Positions 1-5,199 of a stretch of 5,199 bases of DNA are shown here, in pieces. Source of the stretch: Euryarchaeota archaeon UBA39 (GTDB lineage: Archaea > Thermoplasmatota > Poseidoniia > Poseidoniales > Thalassarchaeaceae); NCBI GenBank assembly GCA_002503045.1, contig DAQW01000118.1:1-5199 (forward strand), given 5' to 3'. The notes under the pieces were generated by a model, which saw only the letters and a list, made by a program, of their open reading frames with translations, ran no database searches and was not told where the DNA came from. Within the stretch, counting starts at the first letter, position 1; each line of letters starts with the position of its first letter. A program made the translations under genes and the position numbers.

Positions 1-46
1 CTCATGGAGTCCACGCTGCACAGAGGCGCTCAAAGAGGATTGCGCT

Positions 47-793
47 CTATTCTTCAGACCAAATATCTTCATCGTCTTTTTTCCGGAGTTCTTCAACTAC
101 AGTTCCTTCTGGTTTTCCATCTGCCCAAATGACTTCTCCATACCACGTATCTTCCATTCCAGGAACACGGCCAAAAGCGGAGAGTGTAGCTTCTTTGAGT
201 GTGAGTTGTTCTGGCATCTCCTCATCTTCATTGATTTTTGATCGAAAATCTAGACGATGAGTGCCGGTTTTTTCTGTTTCAAATACATTTAGAGCAGTTT
301 CAAGAGCTAAACTTACGAAGAGTTGCTTGTTCATTGATCTGTCTCCTCCTTGGCTATTTGTAGACCTGACAAGGAAATGATTTTCCCAGAATGCACAGAC
401 ATATGCAAGGCCAACTGGTTTGTATTTCGTACCTCCTCCCGGACCTGCAATTCCGGTAATAGAAATAGCCAAATCTGCTCCAGAGCGTTTCAGAGCACCT
501 TCTGCCATTGCAGCAGCAACATCTTTCGAAACTGCTCCTGGGACAGAATCCCCCTCAAATTTTGACTTTTCAACACCCAATTCGCTCATTTTAGATTCAT
601 TCGAATAGGTGACCCAACCTTGTTTGAACCATTCACTGGAACCAGAGATATCTGTCAAGGTACTTGTTAACATCCCACCAGTACAAGATTCAGCAGTAGT
701 TACCTTCCATCCATTTTGTTTTAGCTTCCTAGCTAGCCTGGATGCCAAGGTCGCGTTACGCTCACCCATTATCCCCTCGGGGCAGGGCATCAT
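47..793 (-). CDS. pncC: CinA C-terminal/PncC-family nicotinamide-nucleotide amidohydrolase with an acidic C-terminal extension
   Basis: The family hydrolyses nicotinamide mononucleotide to nicotinic acid mononucleotide plus ammonia in the cytoplasm, feeding NAD recycling. The CinA C-terminal domain covers about residues 14-170. It shows AESCTGG at 34-40 (Ser36 is the expected nucleophile), YSNESK at 63-68, a GAVSKDVAAAMAEGA helix at 86-100, ITGIAGPGGGT at 112-122, PVGLAYV at 126-132 and GDRSMNKQLF at 150-159. The N-terminal MoCF-like domain of full-length CinA is absent, as in stand-alone PncC proteins. Residues 171-248 extend beyond the usual domain end; they are charged, contain a Trp/Gly-rich patch near 217-226 and end acidic. 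I do not recognise this tail. The start is uncertain: Met1 (793), Met2 (790) and Met9 (769) are all possible, and Met9 best matches the domain and has a GAGGGG run three bases upstream. The gene lies 27 bases downstream of tRNA-Val on the same strand. The family call is firm; the enzymatic activity is inferred from homology. Confidence 0.9.
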   Translation of the reverse strand: MMPCPEGIMGERNATLASRLARKLKQNGWKVTTAESCTGGMLTSTLTDISGSSEWFKQGWVTYSNESKMSELGVEKSKFEGDSVPGAVSKDVAAAMAEGALKRSGADLAISITGIAGPGGGTKYKPVGLAYVCAFWENHFLVRSTNSQGGDRSMNKQLFVSLALETALNVFETEKTGTHRLDFRSKINEDEEMPEQLTLKEATLSAFGRVPGMEDTWYGEVIWADGKPEGTVVEELRKKDDEDIWSEE

Positions 794-811
794 TCAAGAG
801 GATGACTGTAA

Positions 812-820
812 GAAAAATAG
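812..820 (-). terminator. T-rich tract 3' of tRNA-Val (possible terminator)
   Basis: On the minus strand the tRNA discriminator base is followed at once by CTATTTTTC, with five consecutive T. Archaeal RNA polymerase can terminate on oligo-T runs without a hairpin, so this may end or attenuate the tRNA transcript. The same tract lies 20-27 bases upstream of the Met1 codon of the CinA/PncC gene, about where a TATA element for a leaderless start would sit. It could therefore serve as a promoter element instead of, or as well as, a terminator. The tract is short and the call is weak. Confidence 0.3.
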
Positions 821-893
821 TGGGCCCGACCGGAATTGAACCGGTGATCTTCGCTTTGTAAGAGCGACGTCATAACCCCTAGACCACGGGCCC
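821..893 (-). tRNA. tRNA-Val, anticodon UAC
   Basis: The minus strand folds into a complete 73-nt cloverleaf. The acceptor stem GGGCCCG/CGGGCCC has seven Watson-Crick pairs. The D stem is GTC/GAC around a TAGGGGTTAT loop. The anticodon stem TCGCT/AGCGA encloses CTTACAA, giving anticodon UAC (plus-strand 858-860), which reads GUA and, by wobble, other valine codons. The variable loop is AGATC. The T stem ACCGG/CCGGT closes a TTCAATT loop. The discriminator is A73, as expected for tRNA-Val. CCA is not encoded (the next bases are CTA), so it must be added by the CCA-adding enzyme. There is no intron in the anticodon loop. The gene sits 38 bases downstream of aspS and 27 bases upstream of the CinA/PncC gene, all on one strand. 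No clear TATA box is visible in the 38-base gap, so read-through from aspS followed by processing is possible. Confidence 0.97.
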
Positions 894-931
894 CACATCA
901 CTAACGAGTCTCCTATTGTTGAAGTAGTTAC

Positions 932-2389
932 TTATGGAGTGACTCTACTTCTATCTCTAGGGAATAGAACAACTTCACGAACATTTCCAGCACCAGTAAG
1001 GACCATCAATAATCTTGCTACTCCTAACCCCCAACCTGCATGAGGTGCTGCTCCAAAGCGAAAACCATCAGTGTAAAAACTAAAATCTGCTGGATCTAAT
1101 TCCATATCTCTAAGGTTTTGTTCAAGAAAATCTACTCTATGCTCTCTTTGGCCACCGGATGTCATTTCGTCTCTGCCATAATTCAAATCAAATCCGCGAC
1201 TTAATTGTTCACCAGTAGTTCCCTTTTCGTCTTTATTATGGTAGATATAGAATGGTTTCATTTCCATTGGCCATCTTGGAATGAAGTGGAAACCAGGGTG
1301 TTCTTCAGCAATTAAGTCTGCATCTGAAGCACTTATGTCATCTCCCCATTTGATTTCTCCTCCTTTTGATTGGATTATTTCAATTGCTGCATCGTAACTT
1401 ACACGAGGGAATGGGACACTCGGTACTGATACTGATATTGCATCCATTTCTTGAGAAATTCTGTATTCATTGATAATGTCAATCAAATTTTGATCTCTAG
1501 TAGAGACTTGACTCCAAATATGGTGAATCATTCTTTCTTGAACACCCATTACATCTTCGTCGTCAGCCCAAGCCATTTCGATATCAAATGAAATAAATTC
1601 GTTTAGATGGCGGTAAGTGTCGTGTTCTTCTGCTCTAAATGCGGGCCCAATCTCAAAAACACGCTCAAGTCCACCTAATATGGCTAATTGCTTGTAGAGT
1701 TGAGGACTTTGTGAAAGGAATGCTGGCGTTTCAAAATATGTCATTTCAAACAAGTTTGTCCCACCTTCGGAGGCACTAGCAATTATTTTTGGAGTATTAA
1801 TTTCTTGAAATCCTTCTTTGAGGAGATGTTCTCTTCCATAAGAGAGTACTTTACTTCGTAATTGAAACATGGCATTGATGTGATTTCTACGTAAGTCTAG
1901 ATGGCGATTATCTAGACGTGTATCTAATTCAACATTTACCTTATCTGTAATTCCTACTGGAAGTGGAGTTTGAGCTTCTGATAAAATCTGAGCAGAGGTT
2001 GCAAATATTTCGTATTCAGGTGGTGGTAAAGGTTCACCTTCAGGGACTTTCGGTGGTCTTTTTTGTGCAACGTTTCCAGTTACTTGCACTGTGGATTCCC
2101 TAGAAATCGATTGAATTGAAAGGAAGATTTCTTCATCCATCGCATCCTTTTTTAGGAAAACTTGCAAACGTCCTGTACCATCTCGAAGTGTGAGGAAACA
2201 AACACCTCCTCTCCCTCGAGAAATCTCTGCATGGCCTGCAACAGTAACTTCTTGCCCAATTAAATCAGGACCTGAAATTGTGATGTCACCAAGTGTATGC
2301 GTTCGAAATGCGGTAGGCAACCAATCAGTTGAGTCTCGTCCGACCATGAAGCAAAGGGGACGCTTAAGGGACTTCAACCGCTCGGTCAT
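932..2389 (-). CDS. aspS: Aspartyl-tRNA synthetase, archaeal type
   Basis: This class IIb synthetase charges tRNA-Asp (and tRNA-Asn if non-discriminating) with aspartate using ATP. An N-terminal OB-fold anticodon-binding domain begins at RTHTLGDI (29-36) and runs to about 135. Residues 155-167 hold the LDTRLDNRHLDLR segment. Motif 1 lies around 185-201 (ending INTPKII), QSPQLYKQ is at 227-234, motif 2 FRAEEHDTYRHLNE is at 251-264, SGGQREHR is at 411-418 and motif 3 GWGLGVARL is at 452-460, with the ATP-binding Arg at 459. The C-terminus FPRDRSRVTP is typical of archaeal enzymes, and there is no bacterial GAD insertion. At 485 residues it exceeds the usual 430-440 because about 27 residues precede the normal start point and a Pro-rich loop lies near 111-124. 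Alternative starts are Met15 (2347) or a TTG at codon 24. Motif 3 has Ala where Glu or Asp usually precedes the Arg. It diverges from the methyltransferase gene and lies upstream of tRNA-Val. Confidence 0.96.
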   Translation of the reverse strand: MTERLKSLKRPLCFMVGRDSTDWLPTAFRTHTLGDITISGPDLIGQEVTVAGHAEISRGRGGVCFLTLRDGTGRLQVFLKKDAMDEEIFLSIQSISRESTVQVTGNVAQKRPPKVPEGEPLPPPEYEIFATSAQILSEAQTPLPVGITDKVNVELDTRLDNRHLDLRRNHINAMFQLRSKVLSYGREHLLKEGFQEINTPKIIASASEGGTNLFEMTYFETPAFLSQSPQLYKQLAILGGLERVFEIGPAFRAEEHDTYRHLNEFISFDIEMAWADDEDVMGVQERMIHHIWSQVSTRDQNLIDIINEYRISQEMDAISVSVPSVPFPRVSYDAAIEIIQSKGGEIKWGDDISASDADLIAEEHPGFHFIPRWPMEMKPFYIYHNKDEKGTTGEQLSRGFDLNYGRDEMTSGGQREHRVDFLEQNLRDMELDPADFSFYTDGFRFGAAPHAGWGLGVARLLMVLTGAGNVREVVLFPRDRSRVTP

Positions 2390-2445
2390 TTAATTTCTAG
2401 AAATTTTAGGAAAATGGTAAATGTGTTTGCTTCCCGCCTACGTCC
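2390..2445. promoter_or_regulatory. Divergent promoter region between aspS and the methyltransferase gene
   Basis: This 56-base AT-rich gap separates two head-to-head genes and must hold, or overlap, promoters for both unless transcription starts inside the coding regions. On the plus strand, AGAAA followed by TTTTAGGA (2400-2411) resembles a BRE plus weak TATA element. It would place a transcription start about a dozen bases upstream of the ATG at 2446. On the minus strand, CCTAAAATTT (2410-2401) lies too close to the aspS ATG at 2389 for a leaderless start there, but would suit the internal Met at 2347. Neither start is preceded by a Shine-Dalgarno sequence. The role is inferred from position; exact elements are uncertain. 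Confidence 0.5.
2392..2405. repeat. Perfect 14-bp palindrome (possible operator)
   Basis: AATTTCTAGAAATT reads identically on both strands, with no spacer or mismatch. It ends two bases upstream of the annotated aspS ATG and overlaps the AT-rich element that could act as TATA box for either divergent gene. A dimeric regulator bound here would be placed to block transcription of one or both genes. AT-rich composition raises the chance of accidental palindromes, so the regulatory reading is only a suggestion. Confidence 0.4.
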
Positions 2446-3198
2446 ATGGATGGTCAAGACACCGTCATTCAACGAATGAATGAAATTGATTGGTTTCATT
2501 CCATCCCACTTAAAGATGGGTTGGTTACACCTGGGCGTGATGATTCTATATCTAAATTAAAGCAAGTATGTCTTCCTGAGGATCTCTCAGGAAAATCGGT
2601 ACTAGATATTGGGGCATGGGATGGCTTCTTTTCTTTTCAAGCCGAAAAAAATGGAGCAGAACGAGTTCTGGCAACTGATCATTTTTGTTGGAGTGGCCCT
2701 GGATGGGGCACTAATGAGGGATTCAAATTTGCTCGTGAGGTTCTCGGTTCAAAAGTTGAAGATTTAGATATTGATGCAATGGATATTTCTCCCGAATCTG
2801 TGGGGGAATTTGATGTTGTAATGTTCTTGGGTGTATTGTATCATTTACAAGATCCTATGGCAGGACTTAGAGTAGCTGCGAGTGTGTGTAAAGAATTGCT
2901 AATTATTGAGACATTAATGGATGATTTACATAGATGGAAACCATCAATGGTTTACTTCCCTAGTGATTCATACAATAAGGATTCTACAAATTATTGGGCG
3001 CCCAATGTTGCTGCAATGAAGGGAATGTTACATGATCTTGGTTTTTCAAGAGTTGAAGTTGTATTCCCGAAGAATCGATTTCTCCGGTATTCTTTACCCG
3101 TTCGGATTCTATCGTCAATCAAAGGTTTGTTTGAAGGCCGAGGTTCTTTCCGTCAAACGGTTCATCAGGGAAGAATGTCTTTCCATGCATATCGCTGA
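2446..3198 (+). CDS. CmoB-like class I SAM-dependent methyltransferase (DUF1698-type)
   Basis: This 250-residue protein is a Rossmann-fold methyltransferase resembling CmoB, the enzyme that uses carboxy-SAM to modify U34 of tRNA. The family signature WFHSIPLKDGLVTPG lies at 16-30. Motif I, LDIGAWDGFF, is at 53-62. The acidic end of strand beta-2 is Asp78 in LATDHF. FDVVMFLGVLYHLQDP at 122-137 matches the CmoB GVLYH segment, whose Tyr helps hold carboxy-SAM in the E. coli enzyme; here it is Tyr132. TNYWAPN at 181-187 and GFSRVEVV at 199-206 belong to the C-terminal half. It is shorter than E. coli CmoB (about 320 residues), lacking most of the N-terminal region. Proteins of this branch are often labelled tRNA mo5U34 methyltransferase, but many probably have other substrates and I cannot assign one. 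It is 67 bases upstream of metK on the same strand. The start is the first Met after the divergent region, with no Shine-Dalgarno sequence. Confidence 0.88.
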   Translation: MDGQDTVIQRMNEIDWFHSIPLKDGLVTPGRDDSISKLKQVCLPEDLSGKSVLDIGAWDGFFSFQAEKNGAERVLATDHFCWSGPGWGTNEGFKFAREVLGSKVEDLDIDAMDISPESVGEFDVVMFLGVLYHLQDPMAGLRVAASVCKELLIIETLMDDLHRWKPSMVYFPSDSYNKDSTNYWAPNVAAMKGMLHDLGFSRVEVVFPKNRFLRYSLPVRILSSIKGLFEGRGSFRQTVHQGRMSFHAYR

Positions 3199-3265
3199 AA
3201 ATACCCTTTTCGTGCAATCTTGGTGAAACATACGATTGAAATGCTATTGCTAGGTCGCGTGCTTC

Positions 3266-4516
3266 ATGAGCGAAGGCGGATGGCTGTTTACATCTGAATC
3301 GGTGGCTTGTGGCCATCCTGACAAATTATGCGATGCAATATCGGATTCTATTCTTGATGCTTGTTTATCTGTTGACCCTAACGCAAAGGTTGCGGTTGAA
3401 ACTCTTGTAAAGGGAAGGGAGGACAAGGCATTCATTGTTCTTGGAGGCGAAGTCACACTTGCAGAAGGTGTTCCAAATCCTAATTTCGTTCAAGTAGCTA
3501 GAGATACAGCTGCAAGAATCGGTTACATCAGCCATGATATTGGTATGGATTCCCGTACCGAAGATACCTGTGAAGTAATTGAATTGATTACTCGACAATC
3601 TGCCCATATTAATCGAGGAGTCATTCAGGAAATTAGTTCTCAAGGTGCCGGTGATCAAGGATTGATGTTCGGATATGCGTGTGATGAAACCGAGTCATAT
3701 GAAGGTCACCAAGGCCGTTGGATGCCTCTTGCTATTGCTTTAGCTCAGGCATTAACTCGTCAATATCGAAAATGTAGGGATGATGGTACTTTGGATTGGG
3801 CACGACCCGATGCAAAATCTCAGGTGACACTTCTGCATGATGATAATGGAGCAGTTGTTTGTGCAACAAATATTGTAATTGCCACTCAGCATAAGGACAT
3901 GGTTGATGATTTTGGTTCTGAAGAAAACGAGCAGAACTGGATAAAGAATCAGATTATGGAACATGTTATTTCTCCGATTGTCCCTGCTTCATTGATTAAT
4001 GACGATACTGAAATTGTAGTGAATGGAACAGGCCGTTTTGCAGATCCAGGCGGACCTTATGCTGATGCAGGACTCACAGGAAGGAAGATCATTGTCGATA
4101 CATATGGTGGTAGAGGTCGCCACGGAGGCGGTGCATTTTCTGGCAAGGATCCCTCTAAAGTTGACCGTTCTGCTGCCTATGCTTCGAGATGGGCAGCTAA
4201 GCATGTTGTTGCATCAGGGCTTTCTAGAGAATGTGAGATTCAGTTGGCGTATGCAATTGGAGTTCCAAAGCCTGTGAGTGTACGTGTTGATACATTTGGA
4301 ACAGGATTAGTTTCTGATGAAAAAATAGCATCTCTAGTGAGTGATCATTTTGACTTTCGTCCTGGACATATTATCCATAATCTCCGTCTTAAGGCTCCGA
4401 TTTATTCTGTGACTGCTTCCGGAGGCCACTTTGGCCGTGTTCCAAAAGACTCTTCTCAATTCACTTGGGAACGGCTGAACGAGGATATTCTATCCGCATT
4501 CCGTTCTGAATTGTGA
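3266..4516 (+). CDS. metK: S-adenosylmethionine synthetase, bacterial/eukaryotic (MetK) type
   Basis: MetK condenses ATP and methionine into SAM, releasing phosphate and pyrophosphate, in the cytosol. Diagnostic segments are in order: LFTSESV at 7-13, GHPDK at 16-20 (ATP-binding His17 and Asp19), GAGDQGLMFGYA at 127-138, PDAKSQVT at 181-188 (active-site Lys184), GGPYADAGLTGRK at 261-273, HGGGAFSGKDPSKVDRSAAY at 286-305 and GHFGR at 387-391. At 416 residues it is somewhat longer than E. coli MetK (384), mostly through central insertions such as the one near 214-226. This is not the divergent archaeal methionine adenosyltransferase normally found in Archaea, which suggests ancient transfer or replacement. 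Near the C-terminus TASGGHFGR replaces the common TAAYGHFGR. The start fits the family: five residues before the conserved LFTSE block. No Shine-Dalgarno sequence is visible. The gap to the upstream methyltransferase is short enough for co-transcription. Confidence 0.97.
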   Translation: MSEGGWLFTSESVACGHPDKLCDAISDSILDACLSVDPNAKVAVETLVKGREDKAFIVLGGEVTLAEGVPNPNFVQVARDTAARIGYISHDIGMDSRTEDTCEVIELITRQSAHINRGVIQEISSQGAGDQGLMFGYACDETESYEGHQGRWMPLAIALAQALTRQYRKCRDDGTLDWARPDAKSQVTLLHDDNGAVVCATNIVIATQHKDMVDDFGSEENEQNWIKNQIMEHVISPIVPASLINDDTEIVVNGTGRFADPGGPYADAGLTGRKIIVDTYGGRGRHGGGAFSGKDPSKVDRSAAYASRWAAKHVVASGLSRECEIQLAYAIGVPKPVSVRVDTFGTGLVSDEKIASLVSDHFDFRPGHIIHNLRLKAPIYSVTASGGHFGRVPKDSSQFTWERLNEDILSAFRSEL

Positions 4517-4579
4517 ATCATACTTGCATATTCTCATTTTCGCGAGGACTTCATATCGAATGTAATGGTCCATTAGGTA
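4517..4579 (+). promoter_or_regulatory. Intergenic region before the exported-protein gene, with a weak TATA-like element
   Basis: The 63 bases between the metK stop and the next ATG contain TTCATATCGAAT around 4549-4560, centred about 26 bases upstream of the ATG at 4580. That is where a TATA box would sit for a leaderless archaeal message. An AGGT four bases before the ATG is too short to count as a clear ribosome binding site. There is no strong terminator for metK, only a TTTT near 4537-4540, so read-through is also possible. Confidence 0.3.
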
Positions 4580-4657
4580 ATGCGTCGCGGTTCAATAGTA
4601 GCCTGTGTCCTTTTCCTGTTGGCTTCTTGTGGGCCACTGGTCGGCATTGTATCTGCC
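4580..4657 (+). other. Predicted signal peptide of the exported protein (residues 1-26)
   Basis: Two arginines at positions 2-3 form the charged n-region. Residues 6-16 are an uninterrupted hydrophobic core. Two processing sites compete: type I cleavage after the VSA at 24-26, or lipoprotein-type cleavage before Cys17 within LASC. The type I site leaves a mature chain starting DSSVLLDLD. The lipoprotein site would leave a hydrophobic stretch, GPLVGIVSA, right after the lipidated Cys, which is unusual. I favour type I. Confidence 0.7.
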
Positions 4658-5199
4658 GATTCATCAGTTTTATTGGATTTAGATCGAGATCTAGTAGTAT
4701 TGACACCGGGCCAATCAACTAATGTCACTTTGACAGTTGAAAACAACGATACTTCCATCCATGATTTTTCACTTTCATTAGGCAGTTCTTCAGCTGGTTC
4801 TGAATGGATTGTGAATCTAACTCAAACATCGATAAACCAAGTTTTCCCATATGCTAGTGATTCAATTGAGATTGTAATTTCATTAACTGGAAATCCATCG
4901 TCGTCCTCATCTGGAACACAATGGATAGTTGTGAATCGAAGTGGAGCTACTTCTAGTATTGAGATTCATCTTTCAGTAGGTTCGATGTTTCTTCCTGATA
5001 TTGATGCTACTGGAATAGGAGATAATGGCTTGGTTCAGTCCGAAGTAAATTCTACAATTGTTTTACCTGTTGAAATTTCAAATTTTGGCTCTGTCCAAGA
5101 TACAATTTTGCTTAGTGTTGGTTCTGAACCAGATATCGCTGGTTTTTGGGCGAATCAATCTAGTGGAAATAATACCAACAACACTGGTGGAAACAACAC
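4580..5199 (+). CDS. Large exported surface protein with CARDB/NEW3-like beta-sandwich domains (partial, runs off window)
   Basis: The frame opened by the ATG at 4580 stays open to the window edge: 206 complete codons and no stop. The nearest in-frame stop upstream is TAG at 4574, so this is the first possible Met start. The N-terminus MRRGS is followed by a hydrophobic stretch (6-24) and VSA|DSS, a good signal-peptidase site at 26/27. An LASC sequence at 14-17 could instead be a lipobox. The mature part has two weakly similar segments, about 38-103 and 152-190. Each follows a pattern of a Thr/Val-rich strand, an Asn-centred turn (VENND, ISNFG), then a further strand, as in CARDB or NEW3-type cell-surface beta-sandwich domains. 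Asn-X-Ser/Thr sequons occur at residues 48, 56, 79, 119, 157, 192, 197 and 200, with a ninth at the edge. From 192 the sequence becomes an Asn/Gly/Thr linker. It is probably a glycosylated envelope or adhesion protein; its specific role is unknown. Confidence 0.82.
   Translation, partial: MRRGSIVACVLFLLASCGPLVGIVSADSSVLLDLDRDLVVLTPGQSTNVTLTVENNDTSIHDFSLSLGSSSAGSEWIVNLTQTSINQVFPYASDSIEIVISLTGNPSSSSSGTQWIVVNRSGATSSIEIHLSVGSMFLPDIDATGIGDNGLVQSEVNSTIVLPVEISNFGSVQDTILLSVGSEPDIAGFWANQSSGNNTNNTGGNN

Noticed and set aside
1..46. GC-rich flank left of the CinA/PncC gene, with a minus-strand ATG at 5-3 and a repeated GCGCTC (26-31 and 42-47).
   Set aside because: The ATG is too close to the window edge to judge as a gene start. 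The six-base repeat is within chance. Plus-strand frames through this stretch run deep into the CinA/PncC gene before stopping, so a convergent gene end is unlikely.
350..839. Plus-strand open frames opposite the CinA/PncC gene.
   Set aside because: They are antisense to a well-conserved coding frame, their translations are Ser/Cys-rich without recognisable motifs, and they overlap each other.
922..945. Small inverted repeats AAGTA-GT-TACTT (922-933) and GAGT-G-ACTC (937-945) around the aspS stop, considered as a terminator hairpin.
   Set aside because: The arms are 4-5 bp with one- or two-base loops, which cannot form a stable hairpin, and no T-run follows on the minus strand.
2190..2393. 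Plus-strand open frame antisense to the 5' end of aspS.
   Set aside because: It lies entirely opposite the conserved OB-fold of AspRS and has no family resemblance.
3119..4204. Several minus-strand and alternate-frame open frames across the methyltransferase end and metK.
   Set aside because: They are shadows of the strongly conserved MetK frame; none shows a recognisable motif or plausible initiation region.
4513..4758. Open frames on both strands overlapping the start of the exported protein.
   Set aside because: The frame starting at 4580 has a proper signal peptide and stays open for more than 600 bases to the window end, whereas the competing frames stop early and lack any motif.
1..5199. 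Search for CRISPR repeats, insertion-sequence ends, integrase or attachment sites near the tRNA, and toxin-antitoxin or defence genes.
   Set aside because: No spaced direct repeats, no long terminal inverted repeats, no duplication of the tRNA 3' end and no relevant protein motifs were found. All coding space is accounted for by five genes and one tRNA.

Overview
The window looks like a compact, AT-rich (roughly 40% GC) archaeal chromosome segment. The aspartyl-tRNA synthetase is of the archaeal/eukaryotic type: about 430 core residues, no bacterial GAD insertion, and a C-terminus of the FPRDRxRxTP form. The tRNA gene carries no encoded CCA. None of the protein genes has a convincing Shine-Dalgarno sequence, which suits leaderless or short-leader messages. 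The last gene encodes a secreted, Asn-X-Ser/Thr-rich surface protein. Together with a bacterial-type MetK, this fits a planktonic euryarchaeon such as Marine Group II/III (Poseidoniales and relatives). That placement is inference from protein character, not from a database search.

Layout. The left half (47-2389) reads on the minus strand in the order aspS, tRNA-Val(UAC), CinA/PncC-family gene, with gaps of only 38 and 27 bases around the tRNA. The right half reads on the plus strand: a CmoB-like SAM-dependent methyltransferase (2446-3198), bacterial-type metK (3266-4516), then the start of a large exported protein (4580 to the window end, still open). The two halves diverge from a 56-base intergenic region (2390-2445) that holds a perfect 14-bp palindrome directly upstream of the aspS start. 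There is no gene-free stretch longer than 300 bases. The first 46 bases hold nothing I can assign.

How the genes relate. aspS and tRNA-Val both serve translation. The CinA/PncC gene probably recycles nicotinamide mononucleotide into NAD synthesis. metK makes S-adenosylmethionine (SAM), and the methyltransferase just upstream, on the same strand, is expected to use SAM or a SAM derivative, so the pair may be a supplier-consumer unit. The exported protein looks unrelated to the metabolic genes and marks the start of a cell-surface locus.

No mobile element, CRISPR array, toxin-antitoxin or defence system is visible. The points most worth a second look are the bacterial-type MetK in archaeal surroundings, the unexplained 78-residue tail on the CinA/PncC protein, the altered diagnostic residues of AspRS, and the palindrome in the divergent promoter region.
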